Positions 1 to 12,223 of a stretch of DNA of 64,000 nucleotides are shown here, piece by piece. Within the stretch, counting starts at the first letter, position 1, and every line of letters starts with the position of its first letter. Under the pieces are notes generated by a model that was not told the origin of the DNA, ran no database searches, and saw only the letters and a list, made by a program, of their open reading frames with translations. The position numbers and the translations under genes are program-made. Source of the DNA: Diprion similis (taxonomy: Eukaryota > Arthropoda > Insecta > Hymenoptera > Diprionidae); the NCBI RefSeq assembly GCF_021155765.1, contig NC_060117.1, positions 814,501 through 878,500 of the forward strand, in the 5' to 3' direction.

Positions 1-854
1 AATCGAGGGGAAAAGAAAATTGTAGAGACTAGGCAATGGCTATGATATCTTTGATTAAGATTAAGATTAAGACCGCTAAAAGTCCATGAATCAGCTTGTA
101 AATTTCTGTATCATTCTATCTATCGACGGCTACAAATTAGTACTATTATAACTGATGAGTTTGACTTGTCAAAATAACTCAAGTAACAATTCATACGCTT
201 TATAATTCGCAGCACTGTCAACACGCCTTATCACACAACAATGTGTACATGATATAACTATACAATACTTGATACGCAACAAATGTATGGTATGAATTGA
301 GAGCGGAATTAAACTCTTGCGTTTAATTTTGCTCGAACCAGTAAACAAAGTAGGATTGCTTGCGAATTATGATTATTATTATCAATATTGACATTATTAA
401 AACAATAGGTCAAGATCACAGGAATTAAAAAAAAAAACGTAGATTTATTTTTATATCGGAATGTCACAGAATATTTCCCATGTTTTTACGCAGCACGGTT
501 CCTGTATATTTTTATAGTATTTATCATGAAATTTTTTTTTCCTTCATCACTCACTTACATATAGATAATACGGAAGAACGAAGCGAGAACCATAGGCATG
601 TGTGTTTTGTCTTTTTTTTTTTTGAAGTTTTTATTTGGTCTGAACGCAAGTTTGAAAGGAGATAGCAGGAGCGCATACACTTTTTCGATTCTATTGATTG
701 ATGGTAAGTCCATTGTGAATATTTACCCATATTCGCGAATCCATCGTCAATCGCATGTGTTTCTCTGTTTGTTTTTGACTTATTTTTTTTTCAATTTCGT
801 ATTTATATTTACTTATTCATTTTCCTTTCAAACTATCGTTCAGACCGACGTTAC
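1..854. other. Non-coding, 3' flank of aftiphilin
   Basis: AT-rich sequence with no convincing coding exon. The minus strand carries an AATAAA hexamer (TTTATT on plus at 444-449) about 410 nt beyond the aftiphilin stop, so much of 444-854 is probably aftiphilin 3' UTR. Short open frames here are rich in Phe, Ser and Ile from T-runs and look like chance. Confidence 0.6.
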
Positions 855-3800
855 TCAGCCGGGCATTTTTCGATTAATCATAGCACCGAGATCCTGGACG
901 ATTTGCTTTTGCTCTGGATTATACATCAACGTTCTAGCACTGAGGAACGACAGGTCGGGCAGCTGCTTCAACACTTTAACAGTCTCTTGCCTGACGGTCA
1001 TAGGCCTGCCGAACCTATCCATGACGATATTCTCCTGCTGAACTGCATTGTCTCTTCGGTTCACCAATGATTTTCTACTATTTTCTAATTTGAATGATTC
1101 CACCTTACTAGATTCTCCTTGCCCTGTCGACTCGCTTCTACTTCCTGACAACAAGCTGCTTTGTCCTAACGACGGCTTGGCGCTGATCTGTGCGGATGTT
1201 CTCCCCGAAGGCTTTTGCGTTCCCTGCTTTGCCCTCGAACCGCTATCAGCTTCCATTCTTCTGTTCCAGTCAGTGAGGCTCGGTCCAGGCAAAGGTTCAA
1301 TTATTTTAGCTTGCTGAAGCGACTTGGACGGCTTCAAAGGACTATGGAAAGGATCAGAGGAATGATGTTGACTCGTTTTCTGCACCGTCGCCTGATCCGT
1401 TCCATCTATAAAAAATGCCAAACAGACGTGAATATCGGTGGAAAAGTAAAAAAAAAAATATACCTGTATCAATGGTTTTTAAAGCCGTGTCATTTAGATT
1501 TTCAGCTATCGCATGTTTCATTTTCTAAATAAGCGCTAACAAAGTGCTGGGAAATGTATCTATAACTTGTTCTTTTTCTTTTTTTTTTTTATGTGTGTGA
1601 CGCTAGCTTAACACTTACAGTAGTATATGGAGCTCCTGGTACAAGCGGCGTGATGGTGATAGGATTCGGAGTGTATAGAGCAGTGAGGCGTCAGGAGGGG
1701 ATCAAAAGGGCACAACAAATCCAGCGGGAGAAGGGCAGACAGCCCTCCGCCTGTGTGTACGGCGGCAAAATTTTTGTGAATAAATCAACAAACAGGGGTC
1801 AGGAAAGCGGGGCGTTATGTACAGAGGTTTTAAAACAGAGAGATCAGGAGGGAGGAAAGCACAGGACGGGTGAAAAATCAACAACAAACTTTCGTTAATA
1901 AATTATTTACAACGAAAGATTGACAATCGCTTACTTATCACTGAAACTCCATTGATAAAATTTGTTCTCTCTTTTGGCGTTAACAAGCGTGGAAAACGAT
2001 TCGGGAAAATACTCAGTTTACGCAAGCGATTCATCTTTCTATCAAGAAATAATCAACTTATACGATTTTCGTGACTCACTTGCATCCAGTGGATTCACCA
2101 GGCCGGAACTGTTCCAGTCAAACTGGGCAGCGGGAACTTCCTGCGCAGATAATTGACAAGATATTGATTTATCAGTGACATCCCGTTCAGACTAGGCTGA
2201 TGTTCTTTATTGAATTAGAATTGGCTTACAAAGCTGCTTACTTCCGAGGTGGGTGAACTTTGTGGCTTTCCATTCGACGACGATAACGGCTGCTGCACGT
2301 CGCTAGAAGCTTTGACCGGCTCCAACGGCGTGAAGCCCAGATTGGCAGCAAATCTTGGAATGTTGTGGTTCCATCTCGGGCCAAAGAGCTGAAACATTTC
2401 AATGTTTATATTTTGTTAGATCAATAATTGTGCTTTAATAGCTGGTGTCGATTAACGTGTTTCTGAATTCTTATACTTACGATGTTCCTCGAGTCAATGC
2501 CGAGCGCACTAAGCAGAACATTATTGCTAGCGCTATTCGACCAGTGATAAGCAAGGGCACTGGTCTCTTCGATGCTCTTTACACCCTGCCAAACCTTATC
2601 CGACTTTTGAATGAGACCATTCAATTCCGTATCCTCGATTTTCGGCACAATCGGAAACATGTTTGTAATTATATCTTCTATCTTGTTCGCCGCCTGGAAA
2701 GATAAGATAAATGGTTCAAGTATGAAACACGATATCATAAATTAGAAACGTGAATTTTCAGCTCACGTTTTTGTTCTCAATCCTGGCAATCGATTCTCGG
2801 AAGCCAATATCAGGCGTCTGGAATTCAACCGTCGGAGACTCAAACTCGCCAAAGTTCTCAAAGTCACCAAAATCATCGAACTTTGCATCCTCAGGCTGTT
2901 TGTCCACAGCCGAACTCCACTCAGGAACTTCAGTCACCATTGTGGGTACAGGGGCACTTGAAAAGTCGGCAAAGTCGTCAAAATCCCCAAAATCATCGTC
3001 TCCCTGGTTACTGCTGACTAGCTGCACATCTGTCTTGACTTCCCGAGTCGTTTCCACATCTTCCGATCCAAAATCAGGCTTGAAATCATCCTCGTCTCTC
3101 TCCAATTTTTGCCGCAGAATTTCATTCACTGAATCACCTTGGACTTCTAATGTTCTATCCTCTGAATGAGAATACATGGCAAAAGTGGACACTTCGTCAA
3201 AGTTCTGATGACTTTTCGCCAAAATTTTATCGCTTGGCCATGATAACTCGGGTATACTACCCTCTAATACGCCGCTCTCGTTTTCCGCAGCGTATAAATT
3301 TGCCATCGAATCACCGACCCTTGTTTCTCTGTCGTTTCTCTCTTCTCTCTCTTCCTCAGTCTCTAAACTTCCAACACCAAATCTAACTTCGATCTGTTCC
3401 TCTTCCTTGTCGGTAGCAGCAGTGTTTGTATCTGCAGAGAAGAGGGCGAAACCAGCTTCAGATACAGGAGTTGAGTAGTTTTCTTCCCTAGGGAGTTCAT
3501 CGGATGAAATAAATTGAGTAAAATTATCGTCCTCGTAGTCAGTTTTCTCTTTACAAGCAACTTGAACATGTTCTTCCAATTTTTCAATGCCTTCATTGAG
3601 ACCAGGCAGATTGTACTCTGTGATTAGATGATCCTTGGCTAAATTTTGGGGCTGAGAGGGATCCTTGGAGTCCCCGTACTCGCAAAAAGTGTCGTCCAAA
3701 TTTTGCACAATGTCCGGAAAACACCTCAGATCATCAAGGACAAGACTGGGAGGTTCGACATCCTCATTGATTTCTAAATTATTTGACAAATCATCCCTCT

Positions 3801-4389
3801 CACTGTCACTTTTCGGGCTATCCACCAAGCTGCTGCCACAGCTATCGGTCGACCCATTTCTCGTGAGATCAGCATTGCTCTTGTCAATTATCCGTGGAAC
3901 CACGTCGCTTCCGTTGTCCAAGACGCCGATATCTTCAGTCTCCCCCTTTTCGCTCCTAGAATTTTCACCACTCTCGCCGAGCCTCCCATTCTTTGCCTCT
4001 GAGTCATTTGCTGCGGCAATATCGGCACTTTCATTCACTGTCAAGATCTCATCTTCCAAATGAAGCTCCGTACCGTGCTTCACTTTTGCACCAGGAAACC
4101 CGTTCAGCTTTGGAGACACGGTTTGGGAAGGTATCGGTGTCGCCGTTGGGGTAATTCGCTTCGCTGGTGAATCCGAGGCGATGGAAAGGCCTGTGAAATA
4201 GTTCAGTATGATTATGTGAACTGTTTTTTGGCAAGAAAAATTATCGTCAAGACATCAAAAAACAACTGGGAGAATCTTCAGCTTACCGTCGATACCTCCG
4301 GCTGTGAAATCCCCGAATTCGTCGTCGTCGTAATCGCCGACGTTGTCGAGAGGCGGTGGAGTGGAGCTAACGAGGGGTGGAAAGGCCAT
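855..4389 (-). CDS. Aftph: Aftiphilin (clathrin/AP-binding trafficking adaptor)
   Basis: Six exons read right to left: 4389-4287, 4190-2767, 2693-2481, 2388-2230, 2140-2080, 1405-855. All junctions are GT-AG and phases close at 2,511 nt (836 residues). The start opens with [18 protein letters not shown] and an acidic DDDEFGDF motif. The long acidic exon 2 ends in repeated [12 protein letters not shown] and [12 protein letters not shown] motifs, typical adaptin-ear/clathrin-associated acidic-Phe motifs. Exons 3-5 carry the conserved C-terminal core ([19 protein letters not shown], then [19 protein letters not shown], then [13 protein letters not shown]). The last exon ends with a conserved [17 protein letters not shown] segment. 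Aftiphilin acts with clathrin and AP-1 at trans-Golgi/endosomal membranes (family knowledge). A 5' UTR intron is likely: an acceptor lies just upstream of the ATG (exon edge 4403) and a donor at 4785-4790. An extra in-frame exon may lie at 1619-1750. Confidence 0.9.
1619..1750 (-). CDS. Candidate cassette exon of aftiphilin with a clathrin box
   Basis: Inside the last aftiphilin intron, the minus strand has an AG acceptor next to 1750 (ACACAG) and a strong GTAAGT donor at 1618-1613. The enclosed 132 nt is open in exactly the frame required: it enters and leaves in phase 1, so inclusion adds 44 residues without disturbing the gene. The peptide contains [19 protein letters not shown] fits the type I clathrin-box pattern (L, hydrophobic, any, hydrophobic, acidic), a motif expected in this clathrin-binding family. 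The tract before the acceptor is only weakly pyrimidine-rich, so it may be skipped in some transcripts. Predicted by eye; not confirmed. Confidence 0.5.
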
Positions 4390-5677
4390 GGCGAATGAAT
4401 CCTCTGTAAAAACGTTGTAATATGATGTTCAGGTGGGTAACGAATCATCTTTTATCGGCCGCGATCGCATCAACGGTACGGAATCAAGATTGCCGTGAGA
4501 TCCGTTCAGAGTAGTTTCGTAACCAGATATTCCCTCAGGTTGAGGTTAGGTTAGGTTAGACGAGGTTAGCTCCGATGGAGGATCTCCGCGCTATTCAGTC
4601 AGTCAGTCATGAATTATAAAAATAACCGTGCCAAGATTCGCGAGAGGAAGTCGGGACGTCGATCGATCGCGCAGCCGACTTCGAAACACTCTTTTTTCGA
4701 GGCGTTTTTAGGTTACGTGGATGAGGAGTAATAAACGGAGTAGTAAAAGCAGAGGGTTCGTCGAAGCGAAGTCGAAATTCGCATACCTACCTTTCCGGAC
4801 ACCACCTTGCGTCTCGCCACACGTCACTTGGTTTGTTTATCCTTCATCTTAACTCCTAGTTATCACGAGCGTCGCTCCGTTCTCTCGCTGAAGATTCTTT
4901 CTCTCTCTTTCTCTCTCTCTTCTCCCTCTCTCTCTCTCGACGACCGGACCTACCAGCCTCGATTTTCACCTTGCAGCTCACAAGCACCGCGCCCAACCGC
5001 GCCTCGCTCCGTTTAATCAAAAACCCTACCGATTCGCAATGTCAATTAATTAGCCCAGAAAGGCACCAGACTACCTACAGCAGCCACTCGACATCACCTG
5101 TTTCGTATTTCGGTCACGATATCTACGCGAATCCCGATCTTCCACGCGCAACTCTAACGCGCATATAATGCCAGCTGTCCGAACTGACAACTGTCATCGC
5201 GACGTGACATATGTTTAATTTTCAAAAAAATCACACATTCAATTGCTTACTTATGACTGTTCTATTACTAACGTATGACTTCGCGGACTTTTTTTGGAAA
5301 ATTTTATGCTCTACGAGAATGTCACTTTTGACTTATTTTTGAATTTTTTTTTCAAAAATCTGCAAGAAATTTTATCCCGAAAACTTGACTTTATACTTAT
5401 GTAGCTACGCGACAAGTACTTAGATTTAACACCTAAAAATAGTCTACTTCGCCTGGCCTCTATCTCAAAGATTTGGAGTAGATAACTTATCATTAGGCAG
5501 TAATTCCATTGACTATTATTATCTTCGTACACCTTGATTTCATCGCAATATCTTAAAGCGTACACGTATTTACTTCCCACTTACGAGTGAATTGAGTAAA
5601 TGACGTATGATCAGGCGAAATGGTAGGGAAAAAACTTTATTTCAGAGTCTGGGCAACCTATAGCAATAAACTAGGTA
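4390..5677. other. Aftiphilin 5' region and intergenic spacer
   Basis: Contains the probable non-coding first exon of aftiphilin (from a GTAGGT donor at 4790-4785 on the minus strand up to roughly 4950), three GGTTA units at 4543-4559, and a CT-rich tract at about 4890-4940 that would be a GA-rich leader or promoter on the minus strand. The rest, 5200-5640, is AT-rich with no recognised gene. The polyadenylation signal of the neighbouring zinc finger gene lies at 5636-5641. Confidence 0.5.
5636..5641 (-). terminator. Polyadenylation signal of the ZAD zinc finger gene
   Basis: AATAAA on the minus strand (TTTATT on plus), starting 37 nt downstream of the stop codon of the zinc finger gene. Implies a very short 3' UTR. 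Confidence 0.6.
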
Positions 5678-8119
5678 TCACACAACTTCCTGTTTAGGAA
5701 CATGTTGCGTTCTTCGATGTTTACGCATGTCACCCTTCTGCCTGAAGCATCTTCCGCACACGTCGCAGGCATGAGGTTTTTCTCCTGTATGTATTTTTAT
5801 GTGATTATTGAGGGCCTCGGTTCTGGTGAACGCCTTTTCGCAGTAGTGACATTTGTACCTTCGATCTCCCCTGTGAATCAGCCGGTGCTGATAAAACACG
5901 GAACCTGTAAGAAAGGACAGTCCATTGTATAGATCGCATTGAAAGATGAAAGCAATACACAAGCAATTGACTGAGTTGAGAATAAATCAAATTACCTGTG
6001 AGGAAAGCTTTGTTGCAAACGTCACACTTGAACGGTCTCTCCCTAGTATGTTTCTTCCGCGTGTGGTCGGCCAGGTCAGGTTTTATTGTGAACCTTTGAT
6101 CGCAATACTCGCAAGCATAGGGTTTCACCCCCATGTGGAATCTCTTGTGCGTCCACATGTGACTGGACTGGGTGTAGCTTTTCCCACAGATGTTGCAGAC
6201 GTAGGGCCTGAGTCCACTGTGACGCCTTTTATGAGCGTTGAGGGAATTGGCCGTGGGCAACAGGCTGCCGCATATGTCGCAGGGAAACTTGGAGCACTGC
6301 TCCCTGCCGTGTTCCTGGATATCCGTCATCTTGTCGAACGCACTGCCGCACAGTTCGCAGATAAACTTGGGATCCCCACTCTCCGACCTCCTCGGTATAT
6401 AGTGGTGTCGCTTTTGCTTGTGCTTGTAGAGCAGCGACAGTTCCTTCATGTCCTTACTGCAAATATCGCACGAGAAGGCGATCGCTACTTTGAAGATCCT
6501 CGGATGTTCCTTCCAATGTAGAACCGCTTCGGCGTACGACTTGTAAACAGTCATGCACTGGTTGCAGTTGTACGGTTTCTCCACTGAATGTAAATTCTGG
6601 TGCGTTTTTAGATTGTCCAAGTCGGTAAAAAAGCTGTTGCAGAATTCGCAGTGGTACATTTTTGATGCGGCCAGCTCCTCGATCAGAGTTATTTTGTCGT
6701 CGTGCGTTTTGTAGTGATTATCAGCGTCGTCACAGGTGCCGAATACCTCCCCACATTGAACGCACTTCCAAGTGGTCTGTGACTCCTCGATGACAACGCC
6801 GTGTCCCGCTATATGTTTGTTCAGCCTGGACTTCTGCGTAAAACTTTTCGCGCACTGTCCGCATTTGTACGGTTTTTCAGGTAGGTGCGTCACAACGTGG
6901 CGTTTCAAGGTGTAGCCATCCGAGAATCCCTTGTTACAAACCTCGCACACGTGGGGCCTGGTCTTCCCATCTACGCAAACATGCTCTCTTAGCTCTGATT
7001 GGTTTTCGAATAGTTTACCGCACTGCAGGCAGGATACAGTCGTCGCCTCGCAGTGGTACCTCTTGTAGTGATAGAACAACTTCAACTCCTTGCCAAATGT
7101 GATTTTACAAATCTCGCAATAGAGAGCTTTGGCCCCGGCGTGAAATCTCATGTGGAAATTGAGTCTCTCTTCGAAAGTAAATGTAACAGAGCAGATCGCA
7201 CATTTGTACGGTTTCGAGGTGCTCTGGACGTTTGGCTTGCACTTGTGGCTGTCGAGGGTTTCTTTTGTGTGATACAAATTCATGCAGGCTCCACACTTGA
7301 GGTACTGCTGCCTGTTACCCAGACACTGAAGCATTATGGAAGTTCCGCCCGATTCCCTGTCCGCCTTCAGTTCCTCGTACGCTCTCTCCTCATCGCTGCT
7401 GTCCAGCACGACGTCGCTGTCGTACAATTCCGCAGATATTGGATCTGTCCGGTTAGGTGGTCCTGTTGTCATCCGTCCATCCAAGCACAGCGGGCACGAC
7501 TTCTCGTCGCACAATATCTCATTCGTTATTAATTCTGGGATTTCAAAACGCTGCTTCTCTCGCAACATCGTCAACAATGTTTCCTCCGCTCTTATGCATT
7601 GAGTGTCAAAGTCGTTGCAGTACATTATCTTCTCCGCGCAATCCAGGCACACTTGCTTAGGCAGCGGATCAGTCCTACGAATCTGAAATATCAGGGTTGA
7701 TTAATTTTTGGCAGAATGAATTTGATTCTTGGATAAAATGTCATTTGTTATTTCACTTTCCAAGACACTTGCTTCATTACACTAAAGGAAAACGCCTGTT
7801 TATTCTCTATTTTCTGAAACAAAGACTTAGAATGACTTCAAGTTTTCCAGACCTTTATGCTAAGGCAGGTGTTTATTTTGTGTGCCAATTTCATCGATTC
7901 CCCAATTTCCGAGTATATGTATATAGGATCGATAGCTCTGCCTGCGCACAATCTGCACAGTAAATTAGCGCTATCTCCTCCAGGACCAATACTTTCTTCA
8001 ATTTCCATCATTTCGTTAGCGGACACTGGATCATCCTGGGACCAAATTATTGATCCGTCCAAATCGTCCATCTCATCATCGTCGTTACTCAGCGTACTCA
8101 CAGATTCTGCCTTCAACAT
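5678..8119 (-). CDS. ZAD-domain C2H2 zinc finger transcription factor
   Basis: Three exons, 8119-7853, 7682-5996 and 5904-5678, total 2,181 nt (726 residues), phases consistent. The N-terminal half of exon 1 is acidic and is followed by a ZAD (zinc-finger-associated domain): CRLC at the exon 1 end and CLDC at the exon 2 start, with DPLPKQ between, split by a phase-0 intron. About sixteen C2H2 fingers follow, including YKCGQCAKSFTQKSRLNKH, YVCNICGKSYTQSSHMWTH and YKCHYCEKAFTRTEALNNH. Some links match the TGEKP type (HTGEKPHAC near the end); others are longer or diverged. One finger crosses the exon 2/3 junction. ZAD proteins are an arthropod-expanded class of dimerising nuclear DNA-binding factors (family knowledge); targets cannot be read from sequence. 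The exon 1 donor (GTCTGG) is weak. An acceptor AG abuts the ATG, implying an upstream non-coding exon; a donor near 8330 fits it. Confidence 0.9.
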
Positions 8120-8927
8120 CTGAAAAAAGGTAAAATGATTATATCAAGTGATTTTTATCATAACTGTGCAAGTGATAATTGGACATTGTTCGATAAAGCT
8201 ATTTAGTAGAGTTGAAATTATATCGGGGTATCTTTTTGTTACCAGTGAGAAAAGAGAAAACTTGATAAATACCGAGTGCTTTTCAGTCTAGGAGAATCTG
8301 TTTTAAAAATATTGGTAAGAGCAGATTACCTTGTCCTTGGAAAGTTGTTAGAGTCTCAAATCTCTTTCATGGCAAACTAAATGCAATATGTAAAATGAAA
8401 TTTCTGCTGCTCCCAAGATCCAGCTTCTTTGGTTTAGCAACTAACGCAATGTTTCATTTGTTTTTCAAACACGTCGCCACGGCAACAGGAACAATGCAAC
8501 GTAGCCCCATTATCTTTTTCTCCATTTTTTCTCCCTAATAACAAAAGACGTTCTAGTATGTAATGGTCGTCACAGCCAGTGGGAATAAAAATAATCTTGT
8601 TCGCAGTTAGGAGTTAGATGTAGTTTCATACAATGAAAAAAAGTCTGTAAATTATAGCCATAATACCTATATGTATGGGTATTTACATTTACCAAAAAAT
8701 ATTCTCATCTGCCTCTTTCATATCAGCTGTTCATTATGACGATATGTTGGGCAGTCTTGGCTCATTTTGGAATGCACGGTTATTTACAGTGGTGCATACT
8801 GGTCGCAAGATTGAGCCTCGTTTCATCCATTTTTACTTTGGTACGATGTTGGTTGTATTTCGCCGTGAAGAAGTACGCTGTAAGCATTAGAATCTTAATT
8901 AGAACTTGGAAATTTGGAGTGTAAAGT
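8120..8927. other. Upstream region of the ZAD gene, no clear gene
   Basis: Contains a likely 5' UTR exon of the zinc finger gene on the minus strand (donor AAG|GTAATC near 8330). No convincing coding exon was found. Short frames on both strands near 8680-8925 have no recognisable domain. Confidence 0.4.
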
Positions 8928-9447
8928 TTAATCGATGATAAAAGTTCTACATCGAATATACCACTTTCTCCAAAATCGAAGCTTTCCTGCGTCTTGTAAA
9001 TCATGTTCAGATTCAATTGGCATTTTTTTTCCAAACTTGGCTTCCAGATTGTCAACAAAATACAATTGACGGTGCCAAGAGCCTGCCAGCCGATCATAGT
9101 TCGGTATAAAGTCAAACTGGAAATTGAAAACCTCCTGCTGAACCTTACGCAATTCTCAATATTCAATCCTGTAACTAAATATAATCTTGTGATCTCGGTA
9201 GACACATCTGTTCATTTTCTTCTTCGCAAATCGTCTATTGCGTCAGAAAATTGAGTTGTTTCCATTAGCTCATTTTGTAAATTTATGAATAACGTACCAG
9301 TATCAACGTAGCAGACGCCGAGCCAGGATTTATCAACACCTGCTCAATAATCACAATAGTAGAACGATCGAACATCAACAGCGCTCGGTGCGGCGAAACG
9401 TTGTACCAAAGAACCGTTTGAAGGGTTTGAAGCATATGTTTGCTTAT
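8928..9447 (-). CDS. Unassigned possible two-exon small gene
   Basis: On the minus strand, an open stretch from about 9447 down to 9294 (from MLQTLQTVLWYNVSPHRA to the end ATLIL) ends at a GTACGT donor in phase 0. After about 150 nt, a frame entered in phase 0 at an AG near 9130 continues as QEVFNFQFDFIPNYDRLAGS to a stop at 8928. The joined product would be about 115 residues, polar with several Trp and aromatic residues. No domain or homologue is recognised. Acceptor placement is uncertain and an overlapping frame is also open, so this could be chance or a decayed gene. Confidence 0.22.
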
Positions 9448-9925
9448 AAGTCTATGGTTTTGATGGACCACAGACACCACAGACGACAGATTTCTATAGG
9501 GATGGATTTACTGGGCCTAGTTCTCATTATCGCCGTAGTGGCGCTATTAGGGTTGCGAACCTTCCTGCAACTCCCACTGGTGGCGCTGCTAATATCTAGC
9601 CTCTGTGTATAGAGGATTTGAGAGGATTGCATACAGTTGATGAGGGGCGTGCTAGAGTGTGCAAGAAGCGAATACCTATACATACCGGAGGTGACGTGTA
9701 CAATGCATACATACACGGATTAACCTACATGAAAAGTTGAACCACCGTCGAGCTACGTCGTGACTTGTAAATGGCTGCCAACTCATCGCGATGTTAATAC
9801 ACGTCGGAAGTATTTGATACCATTCCGTCAGACTGTCTGTATGTGAAAGAAATATCTCGTTGACCGATTTTGTGCGTATTTTTTGAATCTGTAAACGAAT
9901 ATTTCGCGTGGTAAGCGAATACAGA

Positions 9926-11428
9926 ATGGCGGGGAAGACTCTCGTCGCCGTTGCGCTTCTCTCCCTTTTCGCAAACGTACGGGCGATTATGTTCTACTTG
10001 GAGCCGAACGCCGAGAAGTGTTTGAGGGAAGAGGTTCAGGCCAACGTTCTTGTCTCCGGTGAATACGAAGTCTCCGAGGCCACCGGACAGACTGTTAATT
10101 ACATCGTAAGTTACGCCAGGCCTCGGAACACCCGAGAAAGCTTCGCGACGCTTCAGCTAGAAATTCGAGGTTATAGGTTATGTTGTAGCCAAGTCTGTGG
10201 TCAGTCCTCAATATGCTTCGTTGGCTGCGATATTTGTGCCCTGTTTTTTCTTCTCACACATCTCGATACCGCTTTACCTTCATTCCTTTTACCCAGGTAA
10301 CCGACTCCAAGACACACATACTTTCCCAAAAGGAAGATATTTCACGTGGGAAATTTTCGTTCGTCACCGAAACCTTCGACACCTTCCAAATATGCTTCAC
10401 GTCTCATGTTCCCTCTCGTAAGTGTGCCATTTTTTATCACCTTATCATCTTGTCTATCTACGAACTATGGAAACTACCGTCCGATGCGGATTTTACTTGA
10501 TGCTACGCGTTAATCAATTCGTTTGCTACAGATCTGCGAGGAATGAAGCAAGAAGTCGCGTTGAGTATCAAGCGAGGCATTGAGGCAAAAAGCTACGAAG
10601 GGGTGAGTGGCAAATCTGACTCAGCGGTATTGATATTCTGTTGCAAAGAGAGAAGACACTGTATTTCACATTTTATTAGATTGTACTGTCTTTGACGATA
10701 AAAACTCATTACTATTTTCTCTTTTGTCTGCATATATGTACCCTGTATGGCTTGAACTCTGGCGAAACAGGCGGTAAAGTGACACAAAATAATTTGCCTC
10801 AAGTACAGTCTCACGTGTACAAGAATAACACAATTTATACAGATTTTTATTTGTGGCACGTTGATTCGTTAATATGTTTGTTTTTTCTTATAAAATTGAA
10901 TCATAGGTTGCTCGTTTTGTTAGTTTATCCTGTTTTTAATTTCCCTTATTTACCTCTGATCTTGTGTTGACGTAGTTGACACGTACGTGAGCAATAACGA
11001 CCGATTGTGAGAACAAAACAGAAACGCATCACAGCGCTTTACTCGAAATTTTAATTCTTTCCACAGATTGGCGAAGCAGCCAAGCTTAAGCCTATGGAAG
11101 TGGAATTAAAGCGTCTTGAGGATTTATCCGAATCCATCGTTCAAGCCTTTTCCTGGATGCGCAAAAACGAGGAAGAGATGAGAGATACAAATGGTGGGCA
11201 TTTTTACCCTCCCTCCTTTCATTTTCATGCTCATTATATGCAAAATGCAGAACTGCCAGTGACTCGATATCACTTTCTCATCACTTTCTTTTTCGTTTCA
11301 TTGCAGAGTCGACTAACAGTAGAGTATTGTACTTCAGCATATTCTCCATGTGTTGTCTCCTGGGTCTGGCGACCTGGCAGGTACTCTATTTGCGGCGTTT
11401 TTTCAAAGCGAAGAAACTAATCGAGTAA
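9926..11428 (+). CDS. bai: Transmembrane emp24 protein, TMED10 / baiser
   Basis: Five exons: 9926-10105, 10297-10417, 10532-10602, 11067-11193, 11307-11428; 621 nt, 206 residues, the usual size for a p24-delta protein. Order: cleavable signal peptide ([15 protein letters not shown]), GOLD domain starting [17 protein letters not shown] with its two cysteines (the second in the QICF segment), a coiled-coil stalk ([15 protein letters not shown]...EEEMRDTN), one transmembrane helix ([20 protein letters not shown]), and a short cytosolic tail [14 protein letters not shown]. The tail carries the FF and KK signals used for COPII/COPI binding. p24 proteins cycle between ER and Golgi as cargo receptors and coat organisers (family knowledge). 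AATAAA lies at 11456-11461, 28 nt past the stop. Confidence 0.95.
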
Positions 11429-12223
11429 ATGAAAATATTAACAACAAAATTATAAAATAAAAATAATCCTTCGCAAATTGAAATGGGGACGAATGTAATA
11501 AGCCTCAGGGCTGCGAGAATTCAATCGGGTAATTGTGTGGAAAATCTCCTACGCTGGACACCATTCGTTGTACCTCAATTATATATTGTACATACATACA
11601 ATTGTTAAGTAACGCCGCTGAGATCATGTTTGGCAAAACAGCTCTACTAAAAGTTTTGTATTTTGAAAATAGAAAAGAAGGAAAAAAAGAAAACGAACAA
11701 GAAACTCGTGCAGAAATTTGAAAAAAATTTTAAGCATACTTACTGAAATAATTATAAAACAGTGAACGGTAAACGATTATTTATTTATGCGTTAAACAAC
11801 ACTTCACTTAGGACTCACGGACCGCCTATTCCGTGTGTATTTACACAGTTGTCAACATAAATACATACATTATAGGTATATTAAATGTAAACATTGTTGA
11901 TCATCTGAGGTATAACTCAATTTTGGTTTTTCTGTTTTTTTTTTATTAAAGAGGAAAAATTAAATCTGGGAAGACCTTGCGTGTTTTTAATTTCATTTTA
12001 TTTAAAAAAATTAACGAAACCGCGGTGTCACGAGGAAGCACGTGACTTGTCAGTGACGTCATTAGAAGATGGCGGCACTTGGGTGAGAATGAGGAGAAAG
12101 GTTGCTTTTCGACTTTAAAAGTGGTCACAGGCTATCTGAAACTGGTGTAATTTCCAAAAGTCAAGTATAGAAGGAAAAAACCCACCAATTTAAATCGACT
12201 ACAATCTTTGAAAGTGAATCGAC
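11429..12223. other. bai 3' end and DMAC1 promoter spacer
   Basis: Begins with the bai polyadenylation region, then AT-rich sequence without coding potential. The last 200 bases contain the motif cluster annotated separately as the probable DMAC1 promoter. Confidence 0.5.
12039..12076 (+). promoter_or_regulatory. E-box / CRE / YY1-like promoter cluster
   Basis: Within 38 bp: an E-box CACGTG at 12039-12044, a perfect palindromic CRE TGACGTCA at 12054-12061, and AAGATGGCGGC at 12066-12076, which matches the YY1 core. It sits about 150 bp upstream of the DMAC1 start. CRE and YY1-type sites are common in promoters of nuclear genes for mitochondrial proteins (general knowledge); use here is inferred from position only. 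Confidence 0.5.
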
